A stretch of DNA of 60,549 nt from Gemmatimonadota bacterium (GCA_027622655.1 JAQBYI010000017.1:1-60549), one strand, 5' to 3'. Positions 40,063 through 49,641 are shown, counted from the first letter of the stretch. The notes: generated by a model not told the origin, from the sequence alone. Numbers and translations: made by a program.

Positions 40063-42273
40063 ATGATTCGACCCACGGTAGCCGCGTTTGCCCTCTCCGC
40101 CGGCGCGCTCTCAGCCCAGCAGACTGCCGAGTCCGTGCTTCGCGTGCGAGTGACGAGCGAATCCGCTCCGGTCGCGAGCGCGATTGTGCGTACGGGCAGC
40201 ACCGCGCAGATAACCGACGCCAGCGGAACAGCGACGCTGCGCGTGGCGCCCGGCGCAATCGTGCTGACGATTTCGCGACTGGGCTTTCGGCCTGACACCG
40301 CACGTTTCGTGCTTTCGCCCGGCGCCGACACGACTGTCGTCATCCAACTCGTTGCGGCCGTTTTCCGAGCCGAGGCCGTGGTGGTGGGCGCCACGCGCGC
40401 CGAGCGGCGGGTCGAGGACACACCCATCCGCGTCGAGATCGTGGACGAGGACGAAATCCTCGAGAAGGGCGCGATGACGCCGGGCGACATCACGATGCTC
40501 CTGAACGAGACGCCCGGGCTTCGGGTGCAGACCACATCGCCGTCGCTGGGCGGGGCCGGCGTGCGCATTCAGGGACTCCGAGGCCGGTACACTCTGCTCC
40601 TCGCTGACGGCCTTCCATTGTATGGCGGCCAGTCCGGCGGGCTTGGGCTGCTCCAGATTCCGCCGGTCGATCTGGCGCGCGCCGAGATCATCAAGGGCAC
40701 CGCGTCGGCTCTCTACGGCCCCTCGGCGCTCGGCGGCGTGATCAACCTTATCTCGCGACGCCCGGGCGACGGCCCCGAAACCGAGCTGTTGCTGAACCAG
40801 ACGTCGCGAAGCGGCACCGACGCGATCCTGTTCGCCGCCAGGCCGTTCACGCGCGAAGGATGGGGCGGCACACTCCTCGCTTCGGCGCACCGGCAGGATC
40901 GCACCGACATCGACCGCGACGGCTGGGCCGACATGCCGAAATACGAGCGCATCGTGCTGAGGCCGCGGCTCTTCTTCGATGACCGTGTAGGACGATCCCT
41001 GTTCGCCACCGCCGGCCTCACGGTCGAGGACCGGTCCGGCGGAACGATGCCGGCCAGCCTTGCGCCTGATGGATCACCATTCGCTGAAGGTCTCGGCACG
41101 GTTCGGCTCGATGCCGGCGCCAGCGCGCGACGCGTTTCTGCGCGCGGCGACATGCTCGCACTGCGCGCGTCGGTGTCGGACCAGCGCCACCGCCACCGGA
41201 TCGGCACGGTACTCGAGCGCGACGAGCATCGCACCGCGTTCGGCGAACTCTCGGCAACGCTGCCACGCGGCGCGACCACTTGGGTACTCGGCACGAGCTT
41301 CGAGCTCAACGACTACACAAATCGCGCCGCGCCAGGGTTCGGATACACACACTCCGCGCCTTCCGTGTTCGCCCAGGCCGACCACGACGTCTCTCGCTGG
41401 CTCATTCTCTCGGCAAACGCACGCGTGGATTCACACAATGAGTACGGCACGACATTCAGTCCGCGCCTGTCGGTACTCCTTCGCGCGCCCGACGGGCGTT
41501 TCGCAGACTGGAACGCCCGCGTTTCGGCGGGTGGCGGCACCTTCGCGCCCAATCCACTCACCGAGGACACCGAGGTCACCGGCCTCACCCCGCTCCGTCC
41601 ACTCGACTCGCTCTCACCCGAACGCGCGTTCGGTACATCGGTGGACATCAGCGGACTCATTTCGCTCGGGGACGACGCACGCATCGATCTCAACTTCTCG
41701 GCGTTCGCGAGCGAGGTGACCGACGCTGTCGAGGCCGTGGACGACGTCGGCACGACGGCTGCCGGCGCGCGGTTTATGCGGCTATTGAATGCGCCCTTCG
41801 CGTCGCGCACGGCCGGTGGTGAAGTGCTCGCGCGGCTGGTCGTAGGCGACGCGCGAATCACCGCGAGCTACGGATACACCGACGCCACCGAGTGGGACGC
41901 AGAGTCTGCCTCCTCGGTGGGGCGCGTCGATTCTCCGGTCATTCCTCGGCACACGGCGGGGCTGGTGGCGACGATGGAGCGCGAAGACGAGGGACGCGCC
42001 GGACTCGAGCTCTACTATGTCGGCCGGCAGCAGCTCGACGACGATCCGTATCGCACCGAGAGCCGCGCACATTTCGTCATCGGACTCCTTGTAGAGAAGG
42101 TCATGGGGCGCGCGCGGGTGTTTCTCAACGCGGAGAACCTGCTCGACGAACGGCAGACGCGATACGATCCGCTCGTGCTTCCAACGCGTGGCAGCGGCGG
42201 ACGGTGGACTACAGATGTCTGGTCGCTGCTCGAGGGGCGGACGGTGAACGGTGGAGTGCGGCTCTCGTTCTAG
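40063..42273 (+). CDS. TonB-dependent outer-membrane receptor
   Basis: The protein has about 736 residues. A signal (RPTVAAFALSAGALSAQQ) is followed by a carboxypeptidase-regulatory-like domain (VRVTSESAPVASAIVRTG...GATRAERRVED), a plug domain (PIRVEIVDEDEILEKG...IQGLRGRYTLLLADGLPLYGG) and a 22-strand-type barrel ending GGVRLSF. It imports a scarce ligand using TonB energy. Proximity to the metal operons suggests a metal chelate, but ligand specificity is not readable. The start is ATG at 40063 (an in-frame TTG lies at 40054). A TAGTTT -10-like element lies nine bases before it, again suggesting a very short leader. Confidence 0.9.
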   Translation: MIRPTVAAFALSAGALSAQQTAESVLRVRVTSESAPVASAIVRTGSTAQITDASGTATLRVAPGAIVLTISRLGFRPDTARFVLSPGADTTVVIQLVAAVFRAEAVVVGATRAERRVEDTPIRVEIVDEDEILEKGAMTPGDITMLLNETPGLRVQTTSPSLGGAGVRIQGLRGRYTLLLADGLPLYGGQSGGLGLLQIPPVDLARAEIIKGTASALYGPSALGGVINLISRRPGDGPETELLLNQTSRSGTDAILFAARPFTREGWGGTLLASAHRQDRTDIDRDGWADMPKYERIVLRPRLFFDDRVGRSLFATAGLTVEDRSGGTMPASLAPDGSPFAEGLGTVRLDAGASARRVSARGDMLALRASVSDQRHRHRIGTVLERDEHRTAFGELSATLPRGATTWVLGTSFELNDYTNRAAPGFGYTHSAPSVFAQADHDVSRWLILSANARVDSHNEYGTTFSPRLSVLLRAPDGRFADWNARVSAGGGTFAPNPLTEDTEVTGLTPLRPLDSLSPERAFGTSVDISGLISLGDDARIDLNFSAFASEVTDAVEAVDDVGTTAAGARFMRLLNAPFASRTAGGEVLARLVVGDARITASYGYTDATEWDAESASSVGRVDSPVIPRHTAGLVATMEREDEGRAGLELYYVGRQQLDDDPYRTESRAHFVIGLLVEKVMGRARVFLNAENLLDERQTRYDPLVLPTRGSGGRWTTDVWSLLEGRTVNGGVRLSF

Positions 42274-42292
42274 CAGCGCACCGCCGCCGCAC

Positions 42293-45200
42293 TTAGCGCT
42301 TCACGCGCTCGAGTTCGGCGAGCTTCGCGCGAATCTCGTCGTCGATCTTGCGCGGCCCGGGTTCAGCCCGACCCCTGATGAACAAATAGTCCTTCCACAC
42401 GCGAATCGCCCCGGCCGTGTCACCGGCGGCGAGTTTCAGGCGACCGAGGTCGCGCTGCACGGTTCCCTGTACATATGCCGTCACGTCCCAGGTTGCCGCG
42501 CGCTCAGCGGCAGCGGCGCCGCGACGCGGATCGCGCAACCGCTCCCAGCTCAGCGCCGAAATCGCGTTCAGCGCGCTCCGAAACTCAGGACCTCCGACGA
42601 TGCTCGGCCCCACGCGCATCGCCGCATCGAACGCCTCGACTGCGGCCGGGTCAGGCTGCCCCGGCGTACTCACGAGTCGCACCGCATCGGCGTACAGCTT
42701 CGCGGTCGCCGCCCACTGCAGCGAGTCGCGCCGGCCTGCAGTTGCGTCGAGCCGCGCCAACGCCGCCTGCACCAGGTCGCGATCGTTGACCCGCGCGGCC
42801 CACAGACCGATGACGAACACGGGCACGCGATCGGCGAGCGTGGGTGCTCTCGACTGCCCTGTGCCAATGGCCCGGGCACGAGCCAGCTGCCCTGCGGCCT
42901 CGGAGGCCAGCGTCGAGTCACCATCGTCAAAGAGGGCTGCCAGGACGATCCCCGTCGGATCAATCGCGAGCGGATCGGAGCCCAGCCCGGCAAGGCGGTC
43001 GTGTTCACGGCGTGCCTTGTCCGGCCTCCCTTGCGACCAGAGGGCAGCGCGCATCCCAACCATGATGTTGACCCGCTGAGCCGAACTCGTCGACCGCGAC
43101 AGCGCGACGTCGTACGCGTTGTCGCCGACCGGTGTCCCTCCCGTGAAGAATGCGACCATCATCAGCTCGTCGGCATTCATCTGGTTGAACCGGTCGCGGT
43201 ACCGGCTGATGTCCGTCGAATCGCCTCCCATTATCTGCACGGTGAGGTCGACTTCCGGCGCCTTGAGGCCAATCGAGTCGGCGACGTGTTTCATGCGCTC
43301 AATCGACGCTCCACCCTGATTCATCTGGGCCAAGTGGAGCTTCACGTAGGACAAGTCGGGGTCGAGCGCGAGCACGCGCCGAAACCCGTTCTCGGCGCGC
43401 CGGAACGCTTCATCTCTCGACAACCCCATCGCCACGCCACGATGGAAATAGTTGTCCGCGATGAGGTACCAACCTTCGGGCCGGTCGGGGACCTGCTGGA
43501 CAAGGCGCTCCCGCAGGTCGCTGACTTCGCGCAGTGAGAGTGGATGCCCGGCAAACGTCGCCGGCGTCGACATGTGCAGGACGATCGAATCGCGGGGACC
43601 CAACTTGTCGCGATGCCGGTACGCAATCGCCAGTCCGTTGGCTGCGCCCAGGTTGATCGGGCTCCAGCTCTGAGCCGTGTTGAGACCCATCGCGGCGAGC
43701 GCGAAGGTCGAGTCGAGCCCAAGTGCCGTCGAGAACGACTGATGGGCATCGAGAAACCGGCTTTCGCGCATCTGCTGCTGCCCCACCAGATACGCGCGGA
43801 GCGCCGCGGCGGGCACCGCCTGGAGCTGGCTCAGGCGGTCAGCCGACTCGCCCGCACGAAGACTCAGCAGCTGTCCCGCGAGGCGAGTCGCGAGCACCGC
43901 GATACTATCGGCCGGGCCCTTTACCTGCGCCTGCACCGGCTGGCCGCCGCTCTCGCTCGACGAAACAAGCGTCGCCGAAACGACGAGGTCGGCCCCCGCG
44001 GCGACGATGCTGCCGCGCAGGATCTGGCCGGCACCGACTTCTCTCGCGAGTGTTCGCGCTTCTTCTTCAGTCAGCCCCTGGTCGGCGCCGCCGCGCCGTT
44101 TCCACTGGGCGATGATCGTCTGAGACGCCACCGCTCGTGGGCCCGCTTCGCCGGTGAGATTCGCCTCGAGAACGTTGACGATCCCTTCCTTGAGGTACGC
44201 GTGGTCGGGGCCACCACTGTACTCGAACGGCAGCACAGCGACGACGTTCGAGTCTGGGCCGGAGCCACCACGAATCGCCTTCGCCGCGTACCAGGCCGAG
44301 ACCGCCAGCGCGAGCATGGCGACGATCGTGAGTCCCGTCACCAAACGGTTCTGGTTACGCGATGCATTGACGCGCACCCGTGTCTGCCCGGTCGGCGGAA
44401 CGCCGGCCGCGGGCGTCATCCCCATGGCCGGCGACATCCCACCGGTTGGCGTCGCAATTCGTTCGAGCTCGCTCACGACTTCTTCGGCCGACTGATACCG
44501 GTCGCCGGGCTGCTTGAGCAGGCACTTCGCAATCAGCGCGTTGAGCGCGGGCGGCACCGATTGACGCCGAACCGAAACCGCCGGCGGCACCTCGGTCACG
44601 TGCGCGGCGAGAACTTCCTGCGGCGTGCGCCGTACGAACGGCGGCTCGCCGGTGAGCATCTCGTAGCCCATCACGCCAAGCGCATAGATGTCGGCGCGGT
44701 GATCCACGTGCGGATCTGCGGCGGCCTGCTCGGGCGCCATGTACGCAGGCGTTCCGAGCGCCACCCCCAGCGTCGTGATCGCGTTGCGACCGGTGGACTC
44801 GCTGATTGCCTTGGCGACGCCGAAATCAGCGACGAGTGCGTGGCGCCCGCTCAAGAGCACGTTGTCGGGCTTGATGTCGCGGTGCACGACGCCGTTGCGG
44901 TGCGCGGTATGCAACGCGTCCGCGACTTCGCGCAGAATCCGGATCACGTCGCCGATGGGAAGTCCGCCTTCGCGCGTGATGCGCGCGCGCAGCGACTCGC
45001 CCTCGACGTACGGCATCACGTAGTAGAGGAGCCCGTCGGCAACGCCGGAATCGTGGACGGTCAGAATATGCGGGTGCTGCAGGTTGGCCGCGGTCCTGAT
45101 CTCGCGCGTGAAGCGCTCGGCGCCGAGCGTTTCCGCGAGCTCGGGCTTGAACACCTTGATCGCGACGTTCCGCTCGTGCTTGATATCGCGGGCCAGGTAC

Positions 45201-45340
45201 ACGGTTGCCGCACCGCCCTCGCCGAGTTCGCGCTCGACGAGGTACGTGTCCTTCAGGGCGTCACGGATGCGGGCAAGGACTGCGGCGCTCAGGCGGTCTC
45301 CGGGCTCGGGCGGGGGAACAGCCAATGATGGGGCAACCAT
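42293..45340 (-). CDS. Transmembrane Ser/Thr protein kinase with TolB-like and TPR region
   Basis: The 1015-residue protein has a kinase domain at residues about 30-290: glycine loop GEGGAATVYLARD, Lys in VAIKVFK (about 57), HRDIKPDN (about 152), DFGVA (about 171) and GTPAYMAPEQ. It is followed by a Pro/Gly-rich linker and a membrane helix (LVTGLTIVAMLALAVSAWYAAKAI, about 335-358). The extracytoplasmic part has a TolB-N/adenylate-cyclase-associated segment (VVAVLPFEYSGGPDHAYLKEGIVNVLE) and a long TPR-like helical array. The start is ATG 45340. It diverges from the S9 peptidase gene. Targets are unknown. Confidence 0.9.
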   Translation of the reverse strand: MVAPSLAVPPPEPGDRLSAAVLARIRDALKDTYLVERELGEGGAATVYLARDIKHERNVAIKVFKPELAETLGAERFTREIRTAANLQHPHILTVHDSGVADGLLYYVMPYVEGESLRARITREGGLPIGDVIRILREVADALHTAHRNGVVHRDIKPDNVLLSGRHALVADFGVAKAISESTGRNAITTLGVALGTPAYMAPEQAAADPHVDHRADIYALGVMGYEMLTGEPPFVRRTPQEVLAAHVTEVPPAVSVRRQSVPPALNALIAKCLLKQPGDRYQSAEEVVSELERIATPTGGMSPAMGMTPAAGVPPTGQTRVRVNASRNQNRLVTGLTIVAMLALAVSAWYAAKAIRGGSGPDSNVVAVLPFEYSGGPDHAYLKEGIVNVLEANLTGEAGPRAVASQTIIAQWKRRGGADQGLTEEEARTLAREVGAGQILRGSIVAAGADLVVSATLVSSSESGGQPVQAQVKGPADSIAVLATRLAGQLLSLRAGESADRLSQLQAVPAAALRAYLVGQQQMRESRFLDAHQSFSTALGLDSTFALAAMGLNTAQSWSPINLGAANGLAIAYRHRDKLGPRDSIVLHMSTPATFAGHPLSLREVSDLRERLVQQVPDRPEGWYLIADNYFHRGVAMGLSRDEAFRRAENGFRRVLALDPDLSYVKLHLAQMNQGGASIERMKHVADSIGLKAPEVDLTVQIMGGDSTDISRYRDRFNQMNADELMMVAFFTGGTPVGDNAYDVALSRSTSSAQRVNIMVGMRAALWSQGRPDKARREHDRLAGLGSDPLAIDPTGIVLAALFDDGDSTLASEAAGQLARARAIGTGQSRAPTLADRVPVFVIGLWAARVNDRDLVQAALARLDATAGRRDSLQWAATAKLYADAVRLVSTPGQPDPAAVEAFDAAMRVGPSIVGGPEFRSALNAISALSWERLRDPRRGAAAAERAATWDVTAYVQGTVQRDLGRLKLAAGDTAGAIRVWKDYLFIRGRAEPGPRKIDDEIRAKLAELERVKR

Positions 45341-45381
45341 TCGAGTGGGGCAAGTCCGGTGTTCGCAACGAGGGCCGGTCG

Positions 45382-45408
45382 TACTGCAGGAACCGCGGTT
45401 CCGCAGTA
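45382..45408. repeat. 27-base palindrome between kinase and peptidase genes (family 2 core)
   Basis: TACTGCAGGAACC/GCGGTTCCGCAGTA is self-complementary with one bulged base. It is the core of the repeat family also found at 39.94 and 48.65-48.96 kb, and lies in the divergent promoter region. Confidence 0.8.
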
Positions 45409-45496
45409 GTACTCTCGGCCCGGCGAGAACCCGTGCGCCTAGCCAGCGCCGGCTGCGCACGATAATCTCTGAAATCGCCTCAACCGGACCGAATCC

Positions 45497-48400
45497 ATGC
45501 GCCTGACCCATTTCGCCCGCGCGGCGTTTGCCGTGGCTATCTGCTCGACCCTCGCTGCGGCGCAGCGCGGCGGAGGCAACGCACAGAACGCAGCGAACAC
45601 CAACCCGCAAACCAACCTCCCGTACGCCGCGCCGAGCGCTGACCCGGTGTCGAAGTGGACGCCGCCGGCGTCTGTCGGTCGCCAGCTCACGCTGAACGAC
45701 CTGATTACGTGGAAGGGAGTGCGAGGCCCGCAGCTATCCAACGACGGCAAATGGTTCGCTTACATCATCGCGCCGAACGAAGGTGACGGCGAAGTGGTGG
45801 CGCGCGGAACCGCCGCGGGCGCGCAGGAAATGCGGTTCCCGATCGGCGCAGTGGCCGGCGGCGGTGGGCGCGGTGGCGCAGGCGGCGTTTCCATATCAGG
45901 AAACAACCGCTGGCTCGCGTTCAACGTGCTTCCCGGTTCAGACACAACCGGCCGAGGCGCCCGTGGCGGGCGCGGTGCTGGTGGAGCCGCGGGCGGTGCT
46001 GGCGCGGCGGCGGCTAACGCGTCGCCAAAGCTCGCCGTTGTTGATCTCACGAACGGCAGCAAGCGCGAATACGAGAGCGTTCGCGCGTTCCGTTTCGCTG
46101 GTGACAACTCCAACTGGGTCGCGATTCATCATGCGGTGTCCGGGGGTGGCGGCGCGGCTGCGGGCGGCGCTGCGGCCGGTGGACGTGGCGCTGGTGGGCG
46201 CGGTGCGGGCGGAGGCGGTGGCGCGGCGGCCTCTATGCTCGAGCTCGTTGATCTCGCCGGTAGCGGCATTCCGATGCAGATCGCAAACGTTTCCGAGTTC
46301 GAGTTCAATACGGCCGGCACGTGGGTGGCGTACGCGGTGAGCGTTCCCGACCAGATTGGCAACAGCGTCCAGTTGCGTGAGCTCGCCAGCGGCGTGACAC
46401 GCCCACTCGACGTGCAGAAAGCATCGTACCAACGCATCACGTGGGGTGATTCCAGCTCGGCGCTCGCGGCGCTTCGCGTTGTGAGAGACACGGCCGGCGG
46501 AGACGACCAGACGACCGTCGTCGCGTGGATGAACGCGGTGGCGATGAACGCCAGGCCGGTGGAGATCGGCGCGACGTCGGCGGGAGTAATGGGCGGCCTG
46601 GTCGTGAGCACTGATCGTGCTCTCCAATGGGGCGACGGACAGACGAAACTCTACTTCGGCCTTCGTGAGGCACGCCCACCGCGCGATACGCCGGCGGGCC
46701 GTGGCGGCGTACCGCCGAGCACGGCACCGGCTCCCGGTGCAGGTGCCGGTGGTCAGATCGCGGCCGCACCGCAGACCGACGCCGAAGTTCCGTCGCTCAT
46801 TCTCTGGCACTGGAAGGATCCGCGCACTCAGAGCACGCAGCAGGTGCAGGAGACGCAGGACCGCGCGTTCAGCTACCTCGCCGCGTACGACTTTGCCGGC
46901 CGGAAGGTGACAAAGCTGGCCGATGACCGCGTGCGAAACGTGTCGGTCGGCCCGAAGGACACGTGGGGCGTGGGCATCGATATCGCCGACTACGAACGCG
47001 ACCAGAGCATTCGCGGCTTCTCATACGGCGACGTCTATGCGGTGAACATCGGCACAGGCGAGCGAAAAGTCGTGCAGAAAAAGGTTCCGGGCGGCGGCGG
47101 GCGCGGCGGTGCATCGTTCTCGCCCGACAACAACAAGTTCGCCTACTACGACACGGGCGATTGGAAAGTGTACGACTTCGCCAACGGCGCGACGACGACC
47201 GTGACCAAGGGCGTGCCAGCGCAGTTCTGGAACACCGAGGACGACCACAACCAGGTTAAGCCGGGCATCGGCGGCGGATTCGTCGGCTGGTCGAGCGACG
47301 GCAACCATCTGCTGCTGCGCGACAACTGGGACGTGTGGCGCGTGCCGGTCTCGGGCACGGGCGCGCTCAACCTCACGGGCAACGGAAAGAAGGACGAGAT
47401 CCGCTATCAGGCGCGCGAGATCTTTGACCCGCGGCAGCAGGACGATGGCATTGATCTCTCCAAGCCGATCTACTTCGAGACGTACGGCGAGTGGACCAAG
47501 AAGGAAGGCCTCTCGATGGTGGACGGAATGAAGGGAGGTGCCACGCCGATCACCTTCGAAGACGCCAAGGTGGACTACCGCCGCGCGCGCGACGCGAACA
47601 CGTGGGTCTACTCACGACAGACGGTCGTGAAGTATCCCGACTGGTACGCGGCAGACGACGGCATCACGGGCGAGCGTCGGCTCACCGACGCCAACCCGCA
47701 GCAGAAGGACGTCGCCTGGTCGGCGGGCGCCGTGCTCATCAACTACACGTGCGACAACGGGCTCGGACGCAGGCAGGCTGCGCTCTTCCTCCCAGCTGGA
47801 TACGAGAAGGGGAAGAAGTACCCGACGCTGACGTACATCTACGAGAAACTCTCGCAGGGCATGCACGTCTATCCGGCACCGAACGCTACGCGCTACTCGA
47901 ACCCGGCCGTCTACACGTCGCGCGGCTACGCATTCCTCCAGCCCGACATCGCGTACAAGCTCAACGAGCCGGGCCGGTCGGCGGTCTGGTGCGTCGTGCC
48001 GGCCGTGAAGGCAGCGATTGCAGCGGGCTATGTGGACGCCGATCGCGTCGGACTGCAGGGCCACAGCTGGGGCGGCTACCAGTCGAGCTTCATCACGACA
48101 CAAACCAATATCTTCAAGACAGCCGTGGCCGGTGCACCGCTCACGGACATGACGTCGATGTTCGGTTCCATCTATTGGAACAGCGGCAACACCGATGGAT
48201 CGATCTTCATCGCGAGCCAAGGCCGTTTCACGGGCGGGCCCAACGAAGTACCTGAGGCGTACGACCGCAACTCACCGCAGAAATACGCGCAGAACCTCTC
48301 GATTCCGTTCATGATCCTGCACAACGATCGCGACGGCGCCGTCGACTTCAACCAGGGCATCACCTACTACAACCATTTGCGCACGCTCGACAAGGACGTG

Positions 48401-48628
48401 GTGCTCCTGGAGTACGTGGGCGAGAACCACGGGCTCGCACGACCGGCAAACCAGAAGGACTATGCGCTGCGCATGACGGAGTGGTTCGACACGTTCCTGC
48501 GCGACCAGCCGGCACCGGAGTGGCTCAAGGAAGGCGTGCCGCGACTCAGGATGGAAGAGCATCTCAAGGACCGGCGCGTGATGGTGGATCCGAAGGCAAC
48601 GAAGGCCGTGCCACGTATTACGCCTTAG
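45497..48628 (+). CDS. Secreted S9 (prolyl-oligopeptidase) family peptidase with Gly/Ala-rich insertions
   Basis: The 1043-residue protein has signal MRLTHFARAAFAVAICSTLA. A beta-propeller fills the first two thirds and is interrupted by four low-complexity Gly/Ala/Arg inserts (residues about 115-130, 155-175, 215-250 and 395-425). The hydrolase domain has nucleophile GLQGHSWGGYQ (about residue 857), Asp in HNDRDGAVD (about 943) and His in GENHGL (about 976). The family is normally about 650-800 residues, so the inserts explain the length. It degrades peptides outside the cytoplasm. Confidence 0.92.
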   Translation: MRLTHFARAAFAVAICSTLAAAQRGGGNAQNAANTNPQTNLPYAAPSADPVSKWTPPASVGRQLTLNDLITWKGVRGPQLSNDGKWFAYIIAPNEGDGEVVARGTAAGAQEMRFPIGAVAGGGGRGGAGGVSISGNNRWLAFNVLPGSDTTGRGARGGRGAGGAAGGAGAAAANASPKLAVVDLTNGSKREYESVRAFRFAGDNSNWVAIHHAVSGGGGAAAGGAAAGGRGAGGRGAGGGGGAAASMLELVDLAGSGIPMQIANVSEFEFNTAGTWVAYAVSVPDQIGNSVQLRELASGVTRPLDVQKASYQRITWGDSSSALAALRVVRDTAGGDDQTTVVAWMNAVAMNARPVEIGATSAGVMGGLVVSTDRALQWGDGQTKLYFGLREARPPRDTPAGRGGVPPSTAPAPGAGAGGQIAAAPQTDAEVPSLILWHWKDPRTQSTQQVQETQDRAFSYLAAYDFAGRKVTKLADDRVRNVSVGPKDTWGVGIDIADYERDQSIRGFSYGDVYAVNIGTGERKVVQKKVPGGGGRGGASFSPDNNKFAYYDTGDWKVYDFANGATTTVTKGVPAQFWNTEDDHNQVKPGIGGGFVGWSSDGNHLLLRDNWDVWRVPVSGTGALNLTGNGKKDEIRYQAREIFDPRQQDDGIDLSKPIYFETYGEWTKKEGLSMVDGMKGGATPITFEDAKVDYRRARDANTWVYSRQTVVKYPDWYAADDGITGERRLTDANPQQKDVAWSAGAVLINYTCDNGLGRRQAALFLPAGYEKGKKYPTLTYIYEKLSQGMHVYPAPNATRYSNPAVYTSRGYAFLQPDIAYKLNEPGRSAVWCVVPAVKAAIAAGYVDADRVGLQGHSWGGYQSSFITTQTNIFKTAVAGAPLTDMTSMFGSIYWNSGNTDGSIFIASQGRFTGGPNEVPEAYDRNSPQKYAQNLSIPFMILHNDRDGAVDFNQGITYYNHLRTLDKDVVLLEYVGENHGLARPANQKDYALRMTEWFDTFLRDQPAPEWLKEGVPRLRMEEHLKDRRVMVDPKATKAVPRITP

Positions 48629-48649
48629 GTTCGCTGGGGCGAATGAGTA

Positions 48650-48710
48650 TTACTGCCTAACCGCGGAAACTGAACGGAGAACTGAACGGAGATTCGCGGA
48701 GACTGCAACT
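48650..48710 (+). repeat. Family 2 repeat copy after the S9 peptidase
   Basis: TACTGCCTAACCGCGGAAACTG and then two tandem ACGGAGAACTGA/ACGGAGATTCGCGGAGACTGC blocks. It is inverted relative to the 52-bp tandem pair at 48847-48950. Confidence 0.75.
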
Positions 48711-48773
48711 GAAGGGGAACAGCAACTACAACTGCAACGGCAACATCGGTACAACTGAGAGTGCGGTTTGAGC

Positions 48774-48837
48774 TTTGGGGGAACTACCTCGACGGTTGAT
48801 TGTGGTGATTTCAACCGGTCGTTGCAGTTCCCCCAAG
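48774..48837. repeat. Long imperfect hairpin in an intergenic repeat region
   Basis: The outer stem TTGGGGGAACT (48775-48785) pairs with 48826-48836. The inner stem CGACGGTTGA (48790-48799) pairs with TCAACCGGTCG (48811-48821) with one bulge, closing an 11-base loop. The whole lies between two inverted sets of family 2 repeats. Confidence 0.75.
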
Positions 48838-48846
48838 TTTTTGCGG

Positions 48847-48950
48847 TTGCAGTATCCGCGAATCTCCGTACCCGTCCGTGAATTCCGCGGTTCCGCAGTT
48901 GCAGTATCCGCGAATCTCCGTATCCGTCCGCGGAACTCCGCGGTTTCGCT
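48847..48950 (-). repeat. Two tandem 52-bp copies of family 2 repeat
   Basis: TTGCAGTATCCGCGAATCTC begins both copies (48847 and 48899), which differ at only a few positions. The second is followed by CGGTTTCGCTGTAGTACTGA, another family 2 end. Confidence 0.85.
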
Positions 48951-48963
48951 GTAGTACTGAGCC

Positions 48964-49641
48964 CTACGCAGGTACGGAAATGGCGGCACGTCGCCGCATT
49001 GCAAGCCACACTCCCCACGCAACACTCCAGCCAAGCAGCGCGCCGAGTGTGACGTCGGAGAGGAAGTGCGCGTGCGCGAGGACGCGCGTGGCCGCGCATC
49101 CGGCCGCAAGCGGGTACCAGACCCAGCGCGCGCCGGGAAAGAGTCGCGCGAGCGCCGTCGCCGCCGCGAAGGCGACCATCGTATGGCTGCTCGGCGTCGC
49201 GAGTCCGCCCGTGGAGAACGGCTCGTCGCTCCACGCGCGAAAACCGTAGTCACCGCCGTTCGTCTCCGGTCGTTCGCGCCGAATGACGAGCTTCAGCACT
49301 TCGCACACGATTCCCGCAACCGCGGGCGCTGCGAGGAGATAGAGCGCGTCGCGTTTCGCTGCGACAGCATTCGCCGCGCGCTTGGTGAGCCAGATCGCGA
49401 GCGCGGCGATCACCCAGGTCGGGTACCATCCCATCTCGCGAAGGAACCGAGCCCAGTCCAGATCGTAAAGGTCCGCGTGATACCAGTTGTCGTACACCCA
49501 CCGGTCGCGGAGCATCGGAACGAAAAGAAAAAAAGCGACCATAGCCAGCAGCCAAGCCGTACGCACCGGGAGCCCGGCGCTCCAGATGTTCCGTTCGTCC
49601 CACCTCTCCGCAGCCGGCGTACCCGCGTTCACGTCGCTCAT
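48964..49641 (-). CDS. PAP2-superfamily membrane phosphatase
   Basis: The 225-residue protein has about six hydrophobic segments. The three phosphatase motifs are KLVIRRERP (K-x6-RP), PSSHTM (PSGH-type) and TRVLAHAHFLSD (SR-x5-H-x3-D type). Enzymes of this class dephosphorylate undecaprenyl pyrophosphate or phosphatidic acid at the periplasmic face. The ATG overlaps the NUDIX gene stop (49638-49641), so the two are translated together. Confidence 0.9.
   Translation of the reverse strand: MSDVNAGTPAAERWDERNIWSAGLPVRTAWLLAMVAFFLFVPMLRDRWVYDNWYHADLYDLDWARFLREMGWYPTWVIAALAIWLTKRAANAVAAKRDALYLLAAPAVAGIVCEVLKLVIRRERPETNGGDYGFRAWSDEPFSTGGLATPSSHTMVAFAAATALARLFPGARWVWYPLAAGCAATRVLAHAHFLSDVTLGALLGWSVAWGVWLAMRRRAAISVPA

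Noticed and set aside
43544-45328. Long plus-strand open frame opposite the Ser/Thr kinase
   Set aside because: It is Arg/His-rich without domains and fully complementary to the kinase coding region, a GC-driven shadow.
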